A DNA stretch of 12,972 nt from CAZEID01 sp964512075. Lineage in GTDB: Bacteria > Patescibacteriota > WWE3 > 9FT-COMBO-53-11. The translations under genes and the position numbers were made by a program. Location of the stretch: the NCBI GenBank assembly GCA_964512075.1, contig CAZEID010000032.1, forward strand, positions 1 to 12,972, written 5' to 3'. Position 1 is the first letter of the stretch. Each line of letters opens with the position of its first letter. Shown here piece after piece: positions 6,409 through 12,214 of this stretch. Below the pieces are notes generated by a model. The model was not told the DNA's origin. It saw only the letters and a program-made list of their open reading frames with translations, and made no database searches.

Positions 6409-6668
6409 TTAAGAAAGTAGTCGTCGATCGAAATCTTTGCATTGGGGCGGCCAGCTGCGTGGTCGCAGCCCCGGGCGTCTTTGAGCTGAACGGTGAGAGC
6501 AAGGCCGTTATTAAGCAGAAAGGCGGGGTCAAAAACTCGGGACCGGTCGAGAAAGAGGGTTTGGAGGACGGGGCGGTAACCGACGAAACCCTTCTGGCCG
6601 CGGCCCAATCTTGCCCAACTCGCGCAATCTTCCTTTACGACGAGCAAGGTCAGCAGATCTACCCGTGA
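6405..6668 (+). CDS. Single-cluster ferredoxin, predicted [3Fe-4S] (CxxAxxC)
   Basis: An 87-residue small electron carrier. The N-terminal strand KKVVVDRNLC leads into the cluster loop C12-I-G-A15-A-S-C18. The remote ligand is C70 in AQSCPTRAIF, and VFELNGE follows the loop as in Pyrococcus-type ferredoxins. In that family the ligands are Cys, Asp or Cys, Cys and Cys. Here the second position is Ala15, leaving only three cysteines, as in the [3Fe-4S] ferredoxins that serve bacterial P450s. The Cys before the conserved Pro, which forms a disulfide in the Pyrococcus protein, is Ala22. A Gly/Lys/Glu-rich insert (about 35-57) separates the halves. The start overlaps the previous gene and the stop overlaps the reductase start (GTGA). 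It probably carries electrons between the FAD reductase and the hydrogenase small subunit. Confidence 0.92.
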   Translation: MIKKVVVDRNLCIGAASCVVAAPGVFELNGESKAVIKQKGGVKNSGPVEKEGLEDGAVTDETLLAAAQSCPTRAIFLYDEQGQQIYP

Positions 6669-7909
6669 ACGAAGTAAAATACCTAATCATCGGTGGAGGC
6701 GTAGCCGGCACCACGGCGGCGGAGACGCTTCGGTCAACCGATCCGGAGGGCGGGATTGCAATCGTTTCGGACGAGCCTTACCGCTTCTACTCCCGGATTA
6801 TGCTCTCCAAACCCAATTTTTTCCTCGAAAAAATTCCTTTTGACCAGATCTGGCTCAAGCCAGATTCTTGGTACGCCGCCAACCGAATCCAATTGCTGAA
6901 AGGGCGGAAAGCGGTCCAGCTGGAAACCACTCCGAAGATAGTCACGCTCGACGACGACAGCACGTGGCACTACCAAAAACTCCTCTTAGCAACCGGGGCC
7001 CGCGCGCGGAAATGGGACGTGCCAGGAGCGGAAAAAAGGGGGGTTTACGCCCTGCGGACGCTGGACGACGCCAAGGAAATCATTGCCCAGGTTAAGCAAA
7101 CCAAGGAGGCCATCTTGATCGGGAGCGGTTTTGTGAGCTTCGAAATGGCCGACATGCTGCGGTTGGCTGGAATTGACGTTACTTTGGTAATTCTAGAGTC
7201 TTACTATTGGGAACCGGTGCTGGATGAGACCTCCGGCCGAATGATCGAGAAAGTTTTGCAGGATCACGGCGTAAAAATCAACCATCGGGCAGAGGTAGCG
7301 GAGGTTTTGGGAGGAGAGGCCGTTACGGGAGTACGCCTCAAAGATGGCCGGCAGCTCCCTTGCCAGCTAATTATTGCCGGCATCGGAGCAGCATGCACAA
7401 CTGATCTGGCCCAAGCGGGAGGGATTAAAACTAACCGAGGGATTTTGGCCAACGAATATTTGGAAACTTCCGCTCCCGACGTATGGACTGCCGGCGACTG
7501 CGCCGAGTTTCGGGATCTCCTGCTGGGGGAGCAAATCGTCCTGGGAAACTGGGTCAATTCCCAGTCTCAAGGGAAGGTAGCCGCCCTAAACATGGCTGGC
7601 CGACACGATCCTTTCAAGCTGGTTTCGTTCTACACTACTTCCGGGTTTGGGATGACCATTGCCTTCGTCGGAGATAGTCGGGCGGGGGAAGGCCGGGAAG
7701 TGATCCTAAGAGGTTCTCCCCAAGAGAACGCCTATGGGCGATTGATCTTCCAAGGAGGAAAGCTTTTGGGAGCGACACTAATTAATCTCACTCGGGAAAT
7801 GGGATTGATCGCTAAATTAATTGAACTAGGCCGAGATCTCTCTCCCCACAAACCGGCGCTCGCCAATCTTCGGACTGATTTAGCTACACTTATCTCGGCG
7901 AATGGCTAA
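6665..7909 (+). CDS. FAD/NAD(P)-dependent oxidoreductase (ferredoxin reductase-like)
   Basis: A 414-residue class of pyridine nucleotide-disulfide oxidoreductase like NirB N-termini and rubredoxin or P450 ferredoxin reductases. The FAD dinucleotide fold is YLIIGGGVAGTTAAETL (GGGVAG at 10-15). SRIMLSKPNF and LLLATGARAR (107-114) are typical. The NAD(P) fold is AILIGSGFVSFEMADML (149-165), where the usual third Gly is Ser158. The second FAD motif is VWTAGDCAEF (273-282), followed by LGNWVNSQSQGKVAALNMAG. No redox-active CxxC pair is present, fitting one-electron transfer to a ferredoxin. The start is GTG at 6665, overlapping the ferredoxin stop by 4 bases; an upstream in-frame ATG at 6611 lies inside the ferredoxin gene and is rejected. 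The 3' end overlaps the small-subunit gene by 8 bases. NADH versus NADPH cannot be decided. Confidence 0.93.
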   Translation: MNEVKYLIIGGGVAGTTAAETLRSTDPEGGIAIVSDEPYRFYSRIMLSKPNFFLEKIPFDQIWLKPDSWYAANRIQLLKGRKAVQLETTPKIVTLDDDSTWHYQKLLLATGARARKWDVPGAEKRGVYALRTLDDAKEIIAQVKQTKEAILIGSGFVSFEMADMLRLAGIDVTLVILESYYWEPVLDETSGRMIEKVLQDHGVKINHRAEVAEVLGGEAVTGVRLKDGRQLPCQLIIAGIGAACTTDLAQAGGIKTNRGILANEYLETSAPDVWTAGDCAEFRDLLLGEQIVLGNWVNSQSQGKVAALNMAGRHDPFKLVSFYTTSGFGMTIAFVGDSRAGEGREVILRGSPQENAYGRLIFQGGKLLGATLINLTREMGLIAKLIELGRDLSPHKPALANLRTDLATLISANG

Positions 7910-8399
7910 AAATCTCCCCCCAAAAATTCGGGTCGGCTGGTTCTCCTTCTCCTGTTGCGAAGACAACACAATCGTGATGACGGAAGTAATGAACGACCAT
8001 TGGCAAGAGTGGAAGCAGCTCTTTGACTTTCGCTACGCCCGGGTCCTGCAATCAAAAAATGTTTTGGACGAGATGGACATCGCTTTTGTGGAGGGGGCCA
8101 TCGCTTCCGAAAAGCAAGCCCAATTTTTGAAAGAGATTCGGGCCCACGCCAAGAAACTAGTCGCCATCGGAGCTTGCGCCGTGGTGGGAATGCCCTCCGC
8201 CCAGCGCAATTTCTTTAATGAGAATCAAAAAAGACAGATCGATTTTCTCTTGGCCCGTTTCGCCGCCCTTCCAAAAGTTTTGAAGGTTTCTGAGGTGGTG
8301 CCGGTGGATGTGGAAGTCGGCGGTTGCCCGATGGACCCCCAGGACTTCCTCACCAAGGTAAATGCGCTAGTGCAAGAGTTAAGGGGAGGCCAATCCTGA
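7902..8399 (+). CDS. [NiFe]-hydrogenase small subunit, short form with one Fe-S cluster
   Basis: A 165-residue protein of the NADH:ubiquinone oxidoreductase 20-kDa / hydrogenase small-subunit family. It has exactly four cysteines, enough for one proximal [4Fe-4S] cluster: C18 and C19 in WFSFSCCEDN, C92 in AIGACAVVGMP and C142 in VGGCPMDP. VEGAI (63-67) is a family motif. Most [NiFe] small subunits have CxxC at the first site; here the pair is adjacent, as in complex I NuoB. There is no twin-arginine signal and no medial or distal cluster domain, so it is cytoplasmic and must receive electrons from a separate carrier, presumably the ferredoxin. It overlaps the reductase gene by 8 bases. The last base of its stop codon (TGA) is the first base of the large-subunit ATG. 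Confidence 0.93.
   Translation: MAKNLPPKIRVGWFSFSCCEDNTIVMTEVMNDHWQEWKQLFDFRYARVLQSKNVLDEMDIAFVEGAIASEKQAQFLKEIRAHAKKLVAIGACAVVGMPSAQRNFFNENQKRQIDFLLARFAALPKVLKVSEVVPVDVEVGGCPMDPQDFLTKVNALVQELRGGQS
8381..8389 (+). promoter_or_regulatory. Strong Shine-Dalgarno site for the large subunit (AAGGGGAGG)
   Basis: This is the clearest ribosome-binding site in the window, 9 bases before the ATG at 8399 and inside the small-subunit gene. It fixes that start over the upstream in-frame ATG at 8324. Most other genes here lack such a site. Confidence 0.7.
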
Positions 8400-9691
8400 T
8401 GCACACGTTCGACCTGACCTTGGATCGAATCACTAAAGTGGAGGGTTCAGCAGCCTTGGAGGTACGGGTCAAAGAAGGCCAGGTGGAAGAGGTCCACTTT
8501 AGCGTGACCGATTATAAGCGATTCTACACCCAAGCGATGCAGGGCAAAAACGTCATGAGTATCCCTCAGCTGTTGGCGCGGATCTGCGGAACCTGCTCCA
8601 ACGCGCATCTCCTCTGCAGTATTGAAGCTTGCGAACGCGCCCTCGGCATTACTCCCAGTCCTCAAACTCTGCTTCTTCGCACCCTTACCATGTATGGACT
8701 AATGATTAGAGATCACGCCCTCCATCTTTATCTATTCTCGATGCCGGATATCTTCGGCAAAGACGCGTTTCTGGATTTTGACGAGAATGATCCTATTCAG
8801 CATCAGCTCCTCCACGACGCGTTCGAGATCAAAGCCGCCGGGAACTTTCTGTCCATGCTGGTAGCGGGGCGGAGCGTCCACGCGCCCTATCCGGTAATTG
8901 GGGGGTTTAGCCATCTTCCGGAAGAAGCGGGAATCAAGGAAGCGGTTGCCAAATTAGAGGCGGCCCGGCCCGCGGTCCTGCGGCTGATCAAAGTCTATGA
9001 GGAAGCGCCATTCCACCTCGATCGCCAAACTAACTTTATGGCACTGATCCCCGAGCGCTACGGTTTCCTCAACGGGAGGATCTGCGACAACGAGGGTGGT
9101 TTAATCGAGGAGGAGAACTTCCGTGAACACTTAGAGCACGTGGTTTTGCCCTACTCCCAAGCCTCCGCTTACAAGCACAAAGGTAAGGCTTACATGGTTG
9201 GAGCTCTAGCACGGATGAATTTGGCCAAGGATAAGCTCCACCCCAAAACCAAAGAGACGCTTGGTCGGACCCTTGACCTTTTTCCTTCCACTGATATCTA
9301 TCGCAACAGCTTGGCGCAGGCGGTCGAGATCCTCCACTCTTTGGATGATGCAGTTGAAATTCTCTCGACGCAAGAGTTTTCGCCCGAGCCGGTGATCAAG
9401 GGAACGCCCCGCGAAGCGGTAGGGATCGGGGTAGTAGAGGCACCGCGGGGAACACTGTATCACCAAGTCCATCTGCACCCGGACGGGAACGTGGAAAACG
9501 GCGAGATTGTTGTGCCGACCGGGCAGAATCAAATTAATATCGAAGAAGACATCCACCGGCTGGTGCAGAATCTGTTGCCCAATACTCCCAAGGAAAAGAT
9601 TGCTTTCGAGATTGAAAAGCTGATTCGCGCTTACGATCCCTGCATGAGCTGCGCTGCCCACTTTCTTAAAGTAAATTGGATTGAAGAATAG
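8399..9691 (+). CDS. [NiFe]-hydrogenase large (catalytic) subunit, group 3-like
   Basis: A 430-residue catalytic subunit that splits or makes H2. Both nickel motifs are intact: RICGTCSNAH (C63, C66, H70) near the N-terminus and DPCMSCAAH (C415, C418, H421) at the C-terminus. E15 in ITKVEGSA matches the conserved Glu of the usual RIEGH motif, though the His is replaced. Length and DPCxSC motif fit cytoplasmic group 3 enzymes rather than the longer membrane-bound group 1 type; complex I NuoD lacks all four cysteines. After H421 only nine residues remain (FLKVNWIEE), the likely peptide removed by the maturation protease. The start at 8399 is set by the Shine-Dalgarno site and the one-base overlap with the small subunit. 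The 3' end overlaps the convergent protease gene by 26 bases. Confidence 0.96.
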   Translation: MHTFDLTLDRITKVEGSAALEVRVKEGQVEEVHFSVTDYKRFYTQAMQGKNVMSIPQLLARICGTCSNAHLLCSIEACERALGITPSPQTLLLRTLTMYGLMIRDHALHLYLFSMPDIFGKDAFLDFDENDPIQHQLLHDAFEIKAAGNFLSMLVAGRSVHAPYPVIGGFSHLPEEAGIKEAVAKLEAARPAVLRLIKVYEEAPFHLDRQTNFMALIPERYGFLNGRICDNEGGLIEEENFREHLEHVVLPYSQASAYKHKGKAYMVGALARMNLAKDKLHPKTKETLGRTLDLFPSTDIYRNSLAQAVEILHSLDDAVEILSTQEFSPEPVIKGTPREAVGIGVVEAPRGTLYHQVHLHPDGNVENGEIVVPTGQNQINIEEDIHRLVQNLLPNTPKEKIAFEIEKLIRAYDPCMSCAAHFLKVNWIEE

Positions 9692-10046
9692 TGGTTACCT
9701 CTTTTAAAGCCTCCTTCTCACTCCGGTCGGGCGGTATTCCGATGATGCGGATTTCTTTCAGTTTTCCCAGCTTTTGCAGAAGTTGAAGATTAGAAAGGGC
9801 GTCAAAATCGTGGACGGTCAATTTGGGACTATCCACGAAGGGAGAGAGACCTGTAAACACGGTTACCTTCCCGATCCCGCAGACCGTATCCAAGATGGTG
9901 ATTTTCGAGGGAGACTCCCATTCCTCATGCGGATCCTTGACCTCGAAGGAGATTTGGGGGAAGCACTTCCGCAACTCCGGCAGGATCCGCAGGGGGAGAG
10001 AGTCTTGGGGGAGGTCGGGGTTACCGAAGACAAATACTCTCATCAT
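9666..10046 (-). CDS. Hydrogenase maturation protease (M52/HycI-like)
   Basis: A 126-residue protein resembling the endopeptidases that cut the C-terminal tail from the large subunit after nickel insertion. It begins MMRVFVFGNPDLPQDSLPLR, matching the family's GNxxxxD/E opening. D15 would replace nickel-binding Glu16 of E. coli HybD, D53 in ILDTVCG matches Asp62, and H79 in TVHDFD matches His93. KLGKLKEIRIIGIPP is the usual penultimate strand. Family members are typically 140-160 residues, so this is a compact version. It is convergent with the large-subunit gene, overlapping its 3' end by 26 bases, and its ATG overlaps the stop of the preceding gene (ATGA). Its position beside the hydrogenase supports the call. 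Confidence 0.85.
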   Translation of the reverse strand: MMRVFVFGNPDLPQDSLPLRILPELRKCFPQISFEVKDPHEEWESPSKITILDTVCGIGKVTVFTGLSPFVDSPKLTVHDFDALSNLQLLQKLGKLKEIRIIGIPPDRSEKEALKEVTTILQSNLL

Positions 10047-10774
10047 AAAGTCAGGTTCGCCAGTTGGATGTGGCGCAGAGTGTAGTAACGGAGGATCTGG
10101 GCCTGCCGCTCGCTAATAACCTCGCAGGGAACTCCCCAATGAATTGAAACAATTTGCCCAATCTGGAGTTGTTCGATGTCCGGCTCAGATTCGAGTCGCC
10201 GGCGGATTTCCTTTCGAACTGGAGGACCAAGGTACAATCTCTTATTTGAGTACAAAAGGGGTTCGGTGTCTACTACGATCTTAGGTCCATCTATCTCCTT
10301 CACTTTCCCCCAGCTGATGCGGCAGGAATCCATGCTCTCCAACGTCTGTTCCCGCTCTACGTGTCCGGTCCGCTGCCAAATATCCAAGACGTGAAAGGAA
10401 TGGTGCGGAACCGCACCTTGACCAAGCTTACCCGTAATCCAATCAAAAGACTTGCCTCCCAACCGCTTCTTGAGCCCCAACCCGTCCCGCAGGTGCCGGT
10501 AAAATTCCTTTTTCTCAATCGTTTCGAGCAACTCATTGCCAATCCAGTAGGCCTCGACGACCCGGTCATCAAATGGGTCCCGAATCCCGTTAGCTTCGGC
10601 GATATGGCGCAGATAGGGGTACATTGTTTGGAAGTTGCTCAACAACTTTTGCAGGCCCGGGTCAACCACTCCCCCTTGGATGTAGGCTAAGATTTCGCGA
10701 TTAGCATCCGGGCCGCAGTAATGGAGGCGGTTAGGTCCGAAGGCATAACGGCTACAGCGGAGGATCCCATCCAT
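10043..10774 (-). CDS. DUF6390-like protein with a HypC-like C-terminal half, probable hydrogenase assembly factor
   Basis: A 243-residue soluble protein I believe belongs to DUF6390 (from memory, not searched). The N-terminal part (1-135) is helical, with conserved-looking CSRYAFGPNRLHYCGPD (7-23) and VPHHSFHVLDIW (122-133). From C151 the sequence CRISWGKVKEIDGPKIVVD parallels the HypC opening CxxIPGKVxEIxG. IGQIVSIHWGVPCEVI (205-220) parallels the HypC GDYVLVHVGFAI segment. HypC carries the Fe(CN)2CO unit to the large subunit through its N-terminal Cys, so C151 is the candidate equivalent. It starts 2 bases after the EamA stop and overlaps the protease gene by 4 bases, so it sits in a maturation operon. 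The function is inferred; the gene itself is secure. Confidence 0.85.
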   Translation of the reverse strand: MDGILRCSRYAFGPNRLHYCGPDANREILAYIQGGVVDPGLQKLLSNFQTMYPYLRHIAEANGIRDPFDDRVVEAYWIGNELLETIEKKEFYRHLRDGLGLKKRLGGKSFDWITGKLGQGAVPHHSFHVLDIWQRTGHVEREQTLESMDSCRISWGKVKEIDGPKIVVDTEPLLYSNKRLYLGPPVRKEIRRRLESEPDIEQLQIGQIVSIHWGVPCEVISERQAQILRYYTLRHIQLANLTL

Positions 10775-10776
10775 TG

Positions 10777-11706
10777 TTAAGATTGCCGGAATTTGGGCTT
10801 CGGGACGGCGGCCGTCTCCACCGTGCGCTTAGCAAAGAAAATCATCAGGATAGACCCGAGGATAAGGAGCACCCCGCTCCCCAATTGGCTGGCCGGAAGT
10901 TGGTGGGTAACGAAAATCGCCGAGAGAAGGTTGGTAACCAGCGTAGCAGGAACCAAAAGGGTGACCACGAAAGTTGCGGGAGCATACTTCAGCGCCGTGT
11001 ACCAAGTCAGCACGTACCCGGTCAGAAGTGCTCCGGTGAGAATGATCCAACCCCACTGGGTTGCATTCAAACTGCTGGCTTGTCCCAAGGTGCCGCGGAC
11101 GGCGGAGAGACCAAAGAGAATCATGGTTCCCAGCACCATTCTTCCGGCGGCGACGGTGCCACTGGAGATATCTCGCAAAGCAATTTTGGCGATCACATTC
11201 TCGACCGCCCAAAGGATGGTTGCCCCTAAGATTAAAAGTTCGCCGGTATTGAATTTGAATCCGGTAAATCCACCCACGAAAAAGTTGGCGCTAAAAATCG
11301 CCGCCACTCCTAACCACTGGGGAAAAGAAAGCCGCTCTTTCAACAGCGGCACCGCCAAGAGAGCCACCCAGAGAAAGAGAGTTTTGTGAATTAACGAGGC
11401 ATTAAGGGCAGAAGTTTGGGTAAGGCCGGTGAAGAAGAGGGTAAACGGGATCGATCCCCCAATCACTGCAATTGCGATCAGCTTGGCCCACTGGCGGCCG
11501 GTAAGACGGCGAATTTCTCTCCCCTGGCGGAAAGCCAGAAGCAGACCAATCAGAAGAACCGCCGTAACGCCGTTCTTGAGCGTAGTGAAGAAAATCGGGT
11601 CCGGAACGGCCGTCGTAGCGAGTTTGTTGACAAAGTTTGCCGTTCCTGAGATTACAGCCGTGAGCAGAGCTAAATAGGAAGCAAAACGCGCCGGGGTAGT
11701 TCTCAT
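10777..11706 (-). CDS. EamA/DMT-family transporter
   Basis: A 309-residue membrane protein with about ten hydrophobic segments in two EamA repeats. The first runs from SYLALLTAVISGTANFVNKL to FSANFFVGGF; the second from ELLILGATILWAVENVIAKI to GVLLILGSILMIFFA. The loops ALNASLIHKTLFLWVALLAV and FPQWLGVAAIF are family-typical. The basic C-terminal tail (AKRTVETAAVPKPKF) is probably cytoplasmic. The start ATG at 11706 lies 7 bases after a TATACT box. It is the first gene of a three-gene operon with the DUF6390-like gene and the protease (2-base gap, then 4-base overlap). That placement is intriguing, but the substrate is unknown and nothing shows it transports nickel. It is clearly diverged from the EamA gene at 1-899. 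Confidence 0.93.
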   Translation of the reverse strand: MRTTPARFASYLALLTAVISGTANFVNKLATTAVPDPIFFTTLKNGVTAVLLIGLLLAFRQGREIRRLTGRQWAKLIAIAVIGGSIPFTLFFTGLTQTSALNASLIHKTLFLWVALLAVPLLKERLSFPQWLGVAAIFSANFFVGGFTGFKFNTGELLILGATILWAVENVIAKIALRDISSGTVAAGRMVLGTMILFGLSAVRGTLGQASSLNATQWGWIILTGALLTGYVLTWYTALKYAPATFVVTLLVPATLVTNLLSAIFVTHQLPASQLGSGVLLILGSILMIFFAKRTVETAAVPKPKFRQS

Positions 11707-11713
11707 CTTTTCC

Positions 11714-11719
11714 AGTATA
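11714..11719 (-). promoter_or_regulatory. -10 box (TATACT) of the EamA/maturation operon
   Basis: TATACT lies 7 bases before ATG 11706, with predicted +1 at 11707. GGAAAAG between box and start could look like a ribosome site but would be absent from the mRNA if +1 is right. It lies just downstream of tRNA-Arg(CCG). Confidence 0.45.
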
Positions 11720-11731
11720 GCTTAAGTTAGG

Positions 11732-11808
11732 TGGAGCGCCCGAGAGGATTCGAACCTCCGACCCCCAGCTCCGGAAGCTAGTGCTCTATCCAGCTGAGCT
11801 ACGGGCGC
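11732..11808 (-). tRNA. tRNA-Arg (anticodon CCG)
   Basis: A 77-nt class I tRNA. The acceptor GCGCCCG pairs with CGGGCGC (identical to that of tRNA-Arg(GCG)), followed by T73 and encoded CCA. The anticodon stem CTAGC/GCTGG has one G-T pair and encloses loop TTCCGGA (anticodon CCG, reading CGG). The T arm is GGAGG-TTCGAAT-CCTCT. A U73 discriminator is unusual for tRNA-Arg. The first 10 bases overlap the 3' end of the GIY-YIG gene. Confidence 0.95.
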
Positions 11809-12062
11809 CCGTTAATATACTCCGTCAACATTAATTTTAACGCCCGCTTACCTTTCGTCGATTTCAAATAGTCTTCTCTTCTTAAAACATCAAATTTATT
11901 CCTGTGAGCCTCATAAAAAATTAATTCGAGGGGCAACCGGCGTTTAGTTGCGGGAACCAACCCCATCTGGTGGCGCTTCAACCTATTTTCGAGATCACTG
12001 GTACTACCGACGTAGAACTTTCTATCGAGGGTACTTCTTAAAACGTAAACGTAGTGAAACAT
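11799..12062 (-). CDS. GIY-YIG domain protein (COG2827-like small endonuclease)
   Basis: An 87-residue stand-alone GIY-YIG domain. YVYVL (4-8) and FYVGS (16-20) correspond to the GIY and YIG strands. R27 in LENRLKRH is the catalytic arginine region, ATKRRLPLELIFYEA (38-52) is typical, and E63 in RREDYLK is the likely metal-binding Glu. Such proteins are common in Patescibacteria and often scattered near tRNA genes; their biological role is poorly known. The DNA is AT-richer than its surroundings (about 41% GC by hand count over 250 bases, against over 55% nearby), suggesting transfer. The stop codon TAG lies inside tRNA-Arg(CCG), so tRNA processing would cut the mRNA just before its stop. No Shine-Dalgarno site is visible; a weak GATAAG lies 7 bases before the ATG. 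Confidence 0.93.
   Translation of the reverse strand: MFHYVYVLRSTLDRKFYVGSTSDLENRLKRHQMGLVPATKRRLPLELIFYEAHRNKFDVLRREDYLKSTKGKRALKLMLTEYINGRP
11814..11819 (-). promoter_or_regulatory. -10 box (TATATT) for tRNA-Arg(CCG), inside the GIY-YIG gene
   Basis: TATATT lies 5 bases before the mature 5' end of the tRNA. Strict counting puts +1 at about 11807, essentially the first base of the tRNA, leaving little or no leader. No good -35 is seen, and read-through from upstream is equally possible. Confidence 0.3.
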
Positions 12063-12084
12063 CCGAGTTCTTATCGTCTGGCGT

Positions 12085-12119
12085 CGCCATGTACCATGCG
12101 CAAGCTTAGGTACATGGCG
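12085..12119 (-). repeat. Perfect 11-bp inverted repeat spanning the 3' end of tRNA-Ser(GCT)
   Basis: CGCCATGTACC (12085-12095) and GGTACATGGCG (12109-12119) are perfect reverse complements around a 13-base loop. On the minus strand, the first arm contains the last five bases of tRNA-Ser(GCT) including CCA. No T run follows, so it is not a standard terminator; it may guide 3' processing or mark a past rearrangement. Confidence 0.6.
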
Positions 12120-12204
12120 GAGGGGGTGGGATTCGAACCCACGTGAGCCGTGAGGCTCAAGGGTTTAGCAAACCCTCCCGATGGACCAGCTCCGGCACCC
12201 CTCC
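12115..12204 (-). tRNA. tRNA-Ser (anticodon GCT)
   Basis: A 90-nt class II tRNA. The acceptor GGAGGGG pairs with CCCCTCC, followed by G and encoded CCA. The anticodon stem AGGGT/ACCCT encloses loop TTGCTAA (anticodon GCT, reading AGC/AGU). The variable arm GAGCC-TCAC-GGCTC is a clean hairpin. It lies 16 bases after comF, with its own promoter at the comF stop codon. Confidence 0.97.
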
Positions 12205-12214
12205 ACCTTTCTTA

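Noticed and set aside
6324..6714. Several 60-107 codon minus-strand frames over the start of the hydrogenase operon
   Set aside because: They are antisense to well-supported overlapping genes and show no recognisable domain.
9206..9661. A 151-codon minus-strand frame inside the large-subunit gene
   Set aside because: It is fully antisense to a clear hydrogenase gene and lacks family features.
8399..9691. Large subunit as a complex I NuoD/49-kDa homologue
   Set aside because: Considered because of the NuoB-like small subunit, but both CxxC nickel motifs are intact, which NuoD lacks.
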